DNA of 6,999 bases from an uncultured Bacillus sp. Lineage in GTDB: Bacteria; Bacillota; Bacilli; Bacillales; DSM-1321. Under the pieces are notes generated by a model. That model was given only the letters and a program-made list of their open reading frames with translations. It was not told the origin of the DNA and did no database searches. The stretch spans positions 1 through 6,999 of the forward strand of contig CAKQBC010000124.1 of assembly GCA_934215995.1 (NCBI GenBank), read 5' to 3'. Below, one piece after another: positions 5,292-6,999 of this stretch (its first letter is position 1; each line of letters begins with the position of its first letter). The position numbers and the translations under genes were made by a program.

Positions 5292-6351
5292 ACGCATTTT
5301 CAAGAAAGGCTTGCAGTTTTGCCGCGGCTTCCTCATATCCCACGCCGCTTCCCTCTTCCAGAGTCTCGAGTTCTTTGCTGTATAGCTTCGCTAGCGCAAG
5401 GCTTGATGTCGCTTCATTCATTTTGGCCCGATACCTGCCGGAAATATGCATGATATCTGCCTCGTAATCTTCATCCGTTCCTTTCCGGATGCATCTGTCA
5501 TATACATCAACGATGGAATCCCCATCCCGGTCAGGAAAATACTCATGGGGAGATGTGCTGTCGAATATTGCGAAACTAAGTTCGCGAACAATCACCATAT
5601 CGATGCTGTGAGGATCGAATCCGCAATGGTATACCTCGACTGCAAACCCATTAGCCTCTGCATGGGAAGCAATCTTCTTCAGCATTGTCGACTTGCCTGA
5701 CCCAGGACGGCCCTTGATCAAATAACGGCGCTCACAGCTTTCTGTCAGGTTCGGTACGTAGTCGACAGCGCCAGAAGCCGTTGCCGCACCGAGAAAACGA
5801 TGATACGTCCTGCCTTTCCCCTTGGCGCTTCGATTTTTGAACAAGCGGCCTACCAGTTCCGAGCTTAATTCATCGGCTTTATCAAAATCCATATTATCTA
5901 TGAAAATGGCTTCCCATTCGTCATGAATGCGCAATGCCTCCGCAAATGTCCGATACGCCTTTTCTTTCATCAGATCAACCTGCGCATAGAGCACTTCCAT
6001 TCCCTCTTGTTTTTCTCCATCTGAACGGCCCACATCCAGCGTATGCCATACTGTTCCAAAACCCTTCTGGACATAGGCCCTAATGACATGATCCACTACA
6101 GCCATTTTTCTTTCCCGGCAGATGGCCCCTTCCAATAAACCGCTGTCAAGCGGACAATGAATAATTTCAATTGATTGCCCATTTTTTCTGCATAATTCGA
6201 CAAATAACTGGATAAAATCAGACCTGTTTCTAATTGTCCCGCCCTTTAAAGTAATGATTTTATGGACGCCCGCAAGATTGGAATCATACAAAGGGCAGTA
6301 CCCTCTCGCCGTGTTGCCTCCCGCAAAATAATGAAGCTCTTGCCCTGCCAC
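5290..6351 (-). CDS. Duplicated P-loop ATPase, PRK06851 type, with a degenerate N-terminal P-loop
   Basis: Predicted 353-residue soluble ATP-binding protein of unknown function. The C-terminal half carries an intact Walker A motif, GRPGSGKST (214-222, Lys220), followed by VEVYHCGFD (238-246) and the hydrophobic strand LSFAIFD (258-264). The N-terminal half has the same layout: YFAGGNTARGY (8-18), LKGG (35-38), IEIIHCPLD (61-69) and MAVVD (83-87). At the P-loop position, however, it reads GGTIRNRS (37-44), without the GKS/T lysine. A helical linker with HDEWE..FIDNMDF (143-156) joins the halves. This matches what I recall of the PRK06851 family of Firmicute ATPases. The start is GTG 6351, because AAGGAG (6360-6365 on this strand) lies 8 bases upstream; the GTG at 6360 overlaps that site. 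It stands alone, convergent with the YjiH-like gene. The role could be a kinase-like or regulatory ATPase; no substrate can be named. Confidence 0.82.
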   Translation of the reverse strand: MAGQELHYFAGGNTARGYCPLYDSNLAGVHKIITLKGGTIRNRSDFIQLFVELCRKNGQSIEIIHCPLDSGLLEGAICRERKMAVVDHVIRAYVQKGFGTVWHTLDVGRSDGEKQEGMEVLYAQVDLMKEKAYRTFAEALRIHDEWEAIFIDNMDFDKADELSSELVGRLFKNRSAKGKGRTYHRFLGAATASGAVDYVPNLTESCERRYLIKGRPGSGKSTMLKKIASHAEANGFAVEVYHCGFDPHSIDMVIVRELSFAIFDSTSPHEYFPDRDGDSIVDVYDRCIRKGTDEDYEADIMHISGRYRAKMNEATSSLALAKLYSKELETLEEGSGVGYEEAAAKLQAFLENA

Positions 6352-6490
6352 AGAAAACACTCCTTTTCCGGCATATTTTTGTTTCTCCCCCCACTATATG
6401 CATATCTTCCCCCTTAGGTGTCTGCCCACCCCGTCTCCCTGCATAGAGGCCCCGCCGCATAATAGTCCCATGCTACTATTCCTGTCAGGA

Positions 6491-6508
6491 GCCGATATTC
6501 TATATAAT
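6491..6508 (+). promoter_or_regulatory. Overlapping SigD-like and SigA-like -10 elements
   Basis: GCCGATAT (6491-6498) equals the SigD -10 consensus, and TATAAT (6503-6508) equals the SigA -10 consensus. Neither has a good -35: the SigD position 15 bases upstream reads GCTA rather than TAAA, and the SigA position 17 bases upstream reads TCCTGT. Transcription from here would give a leader of about 260 bases before the PAS gene, or a separate small RNA. Confidence 0.3.
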
Positions 6509-6527
6509 GGAATTAATAGATTCATTG

Positions 6528-6569
6528 GAGAAACATTGCAGCAAAAGCTGCAAATATTTGCTGCTTCTC
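6528..6569 (+). other. Hairpin element with two alternative pairings
   Basis: TTGCAGC (6536-6542) can pair with GCTGCAA (6547-6553) across an AAAA loop. Alternatively GCAGCAAA (6538-6545) pairs with TTTGCTGC (6557-6564), extended by GAGAA (6528-6532) with TTCTC (6565-6569). The two structures share bases and exclude each other. ATTTTCTC follows, a weak T-rich tail. It could be the end of a small RNA or an attenuator-like leader; this is inference from sequence only. Confidence 0.4.
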
Positions 6570-6777
6570 TATTTTCTCAATATGCCACATTTCAATAAGT
6601 GAAGGGGTTCTTCATCCTTGCTGATAGTTGGTTGACCCAATCAGTGTCTACCGCTGCTCTCCCCCATTTGCCATTCCTATCTTTATTCCGGATTTCTGAC
6701 GCGTGGGGGATGCTGCAGTTCATGCATCAAAACGATTTAAGCCTGCGAAATAAGAGACAGAAGAAAGGGGCTGGATG

Positions 6778-6999
6778 ATGGCAATCGAAAAAATAATCGA
6801 AAATGTTGACACACTGGATATTCTCAACAGTATAGAGGAAACCGTTCTGCTGGCAGGGCTGGATTACAAGATCTGTTGGATGAACCATAAGGCGGCTGCC
6901 GCGATGGATGAGATTGCCCCTTTATATGGGCTTCCGGATGCGAAAGCGATCATAGGCAAAAGGCTGGACTGGTTCCATTCCCATAGCATTGATGCCCTG
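6778..6999 (+). CDS. PAS-domain protein, N-terminal part
   Basis: The frame is open from ATG 6778 to the right edge, giving 74 residues; the rest is outside. After a short helical lead (MAIEKIIENVDTLDILNSI) comes EETVLLAGLDYKICWMNHKAAAAMDEI, the classic opening of a PAS domain (strand, turn with D, strand, W.N..A helix). A segment PLYGLPDAKAIIGKRLDWFHSH follows, where IGKRLDWFH matches the PAS helix before the third strand. PAS domains sense small ligands, redox state or light and pass the signal to an output domain, which is not visible here, so the protein could be a kinase, a chemoreceptor, an RsbR-like STAS protein, a diguanylate cyclase or a regulator. No membrane segment precedes the domain, so it is probably cytoplasmic. 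AAAGGGG (6764-6770) lies 7 bases before ATG 6778; the adjacent ATG 6775 has only 4 bases and would add one Met. Confidence 0.78.
   Translation, partial: MAIEKIIENVDTLDILNSIEETVLLAGLDYKICWMNHKAAAAMDEIAPLYGLPDAKAIIGKRLDWFHSHSIDAL

Larger units (their letters stand above)
6352..6774. other. Intergenic region before the PAS gene, no convincing gene
   Basis: This stretch separates two divergently read genes. The left part (6361-6470) is pyrimidine-rich on the plus strand and includes the ribosome binding site of the minus-strand ATPase gene. The middle has promoter-like sequence (6491-6508) and a hairpin-forming element (6528-6569). Further right are a small hairpin (CTGAT 6621-6625 with ATCAG 6640-6644) and a wider inverted repeat (TCCCCCA 6660-6666 with TGGGGGA 6704-6710). 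An open frame of 66 codons at 6398-6598 has no ribosome binding site or recognisable protein pattern. I recognise no known riboswitch or T-box. Confidence 0.55.

Noticed and set aside
6398..6598. 66-codon plus-strand open frame before the PAS gene
   Set aside because: No ribosome binding site, proline- and cysteine-rich irregular start, no recognisable domain, and it runs through the promoter-like and hairpin sequences.

Overview
The window reads as chromosomal DNA from a low-to-moderate GC Gram-positive bacterium of the Bacillales. The reasons are strong AGGAGG-type ribosome binding sites, compact intrinsic terminators, and a gene set typical of Bacillaceae and relatives: a YflT-type general stress protein, a PdxK-type pyridoxal kinase, and the YojF/BshB2 pair of bacillithiol synthesis. 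No species is assigned. I see no phage, insertion sequence, CRISPR, tRNA or rRNA. It looks like ordinary core chromosome made of short transcription units, most of them closed by a clear hairpin.

Layout, left to right. (1) The 3' part of a YflT/GSP17M stress-protein gene (+), ending in a strong terminator. (2) A roughly 250-base spacer with weak promoter candidates, then pdxK (+) and a long AU-rich terminator. (3) A two-gene operon (+): a YojF/DUF1806 protein, then bshB2, the zinc N-deacetylase of bacillithiol biosynthesis, joined by a 15-base gap in which the second ribosome binding site touches the first stop codon. (4) A convergent Cof-type HAD phosphatase (-), sharing one bidirectional terminator with bshB2. 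(5) A very AT-rich divergent intergenic region of about 290 bases with repeats but no gene. (6) A 450-residue YjiH-type membrane protein with nucleoside-recognition/gate domains (+). (7) A convergent gene (-) for a duplicated P-loop ATPase of the PRK06851 type, sharing a terminator with the yjiH-like gene. Its N-terminal P-loop is degenerate and its C-terminal one intact. (8) A 425-base region without a convincing gene but with promoter-like and hairpin-forming sequence. (9) The first 74 codons of a PAS-domain protein (+), cut by the window end.

The genes do not form one pathway. Three touch cofactor or redox and stress physiology (PdxK salvage of vitamin B6, BshB2/YojF for bacillithiol, YflT stress protein). 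The HAD phosphatase, YjiH-like protein and duplicated ATPase have unknown substrates. I found no clear evidence of a new multi-gene system. The points most worth following are the asymmetric duplicated ATPase, the structured leader before the PAS gene, the conserved but unexplained YojF partner of BshB2, and the orphan YjiH-like membrane protein behind a repeat-rich control region.
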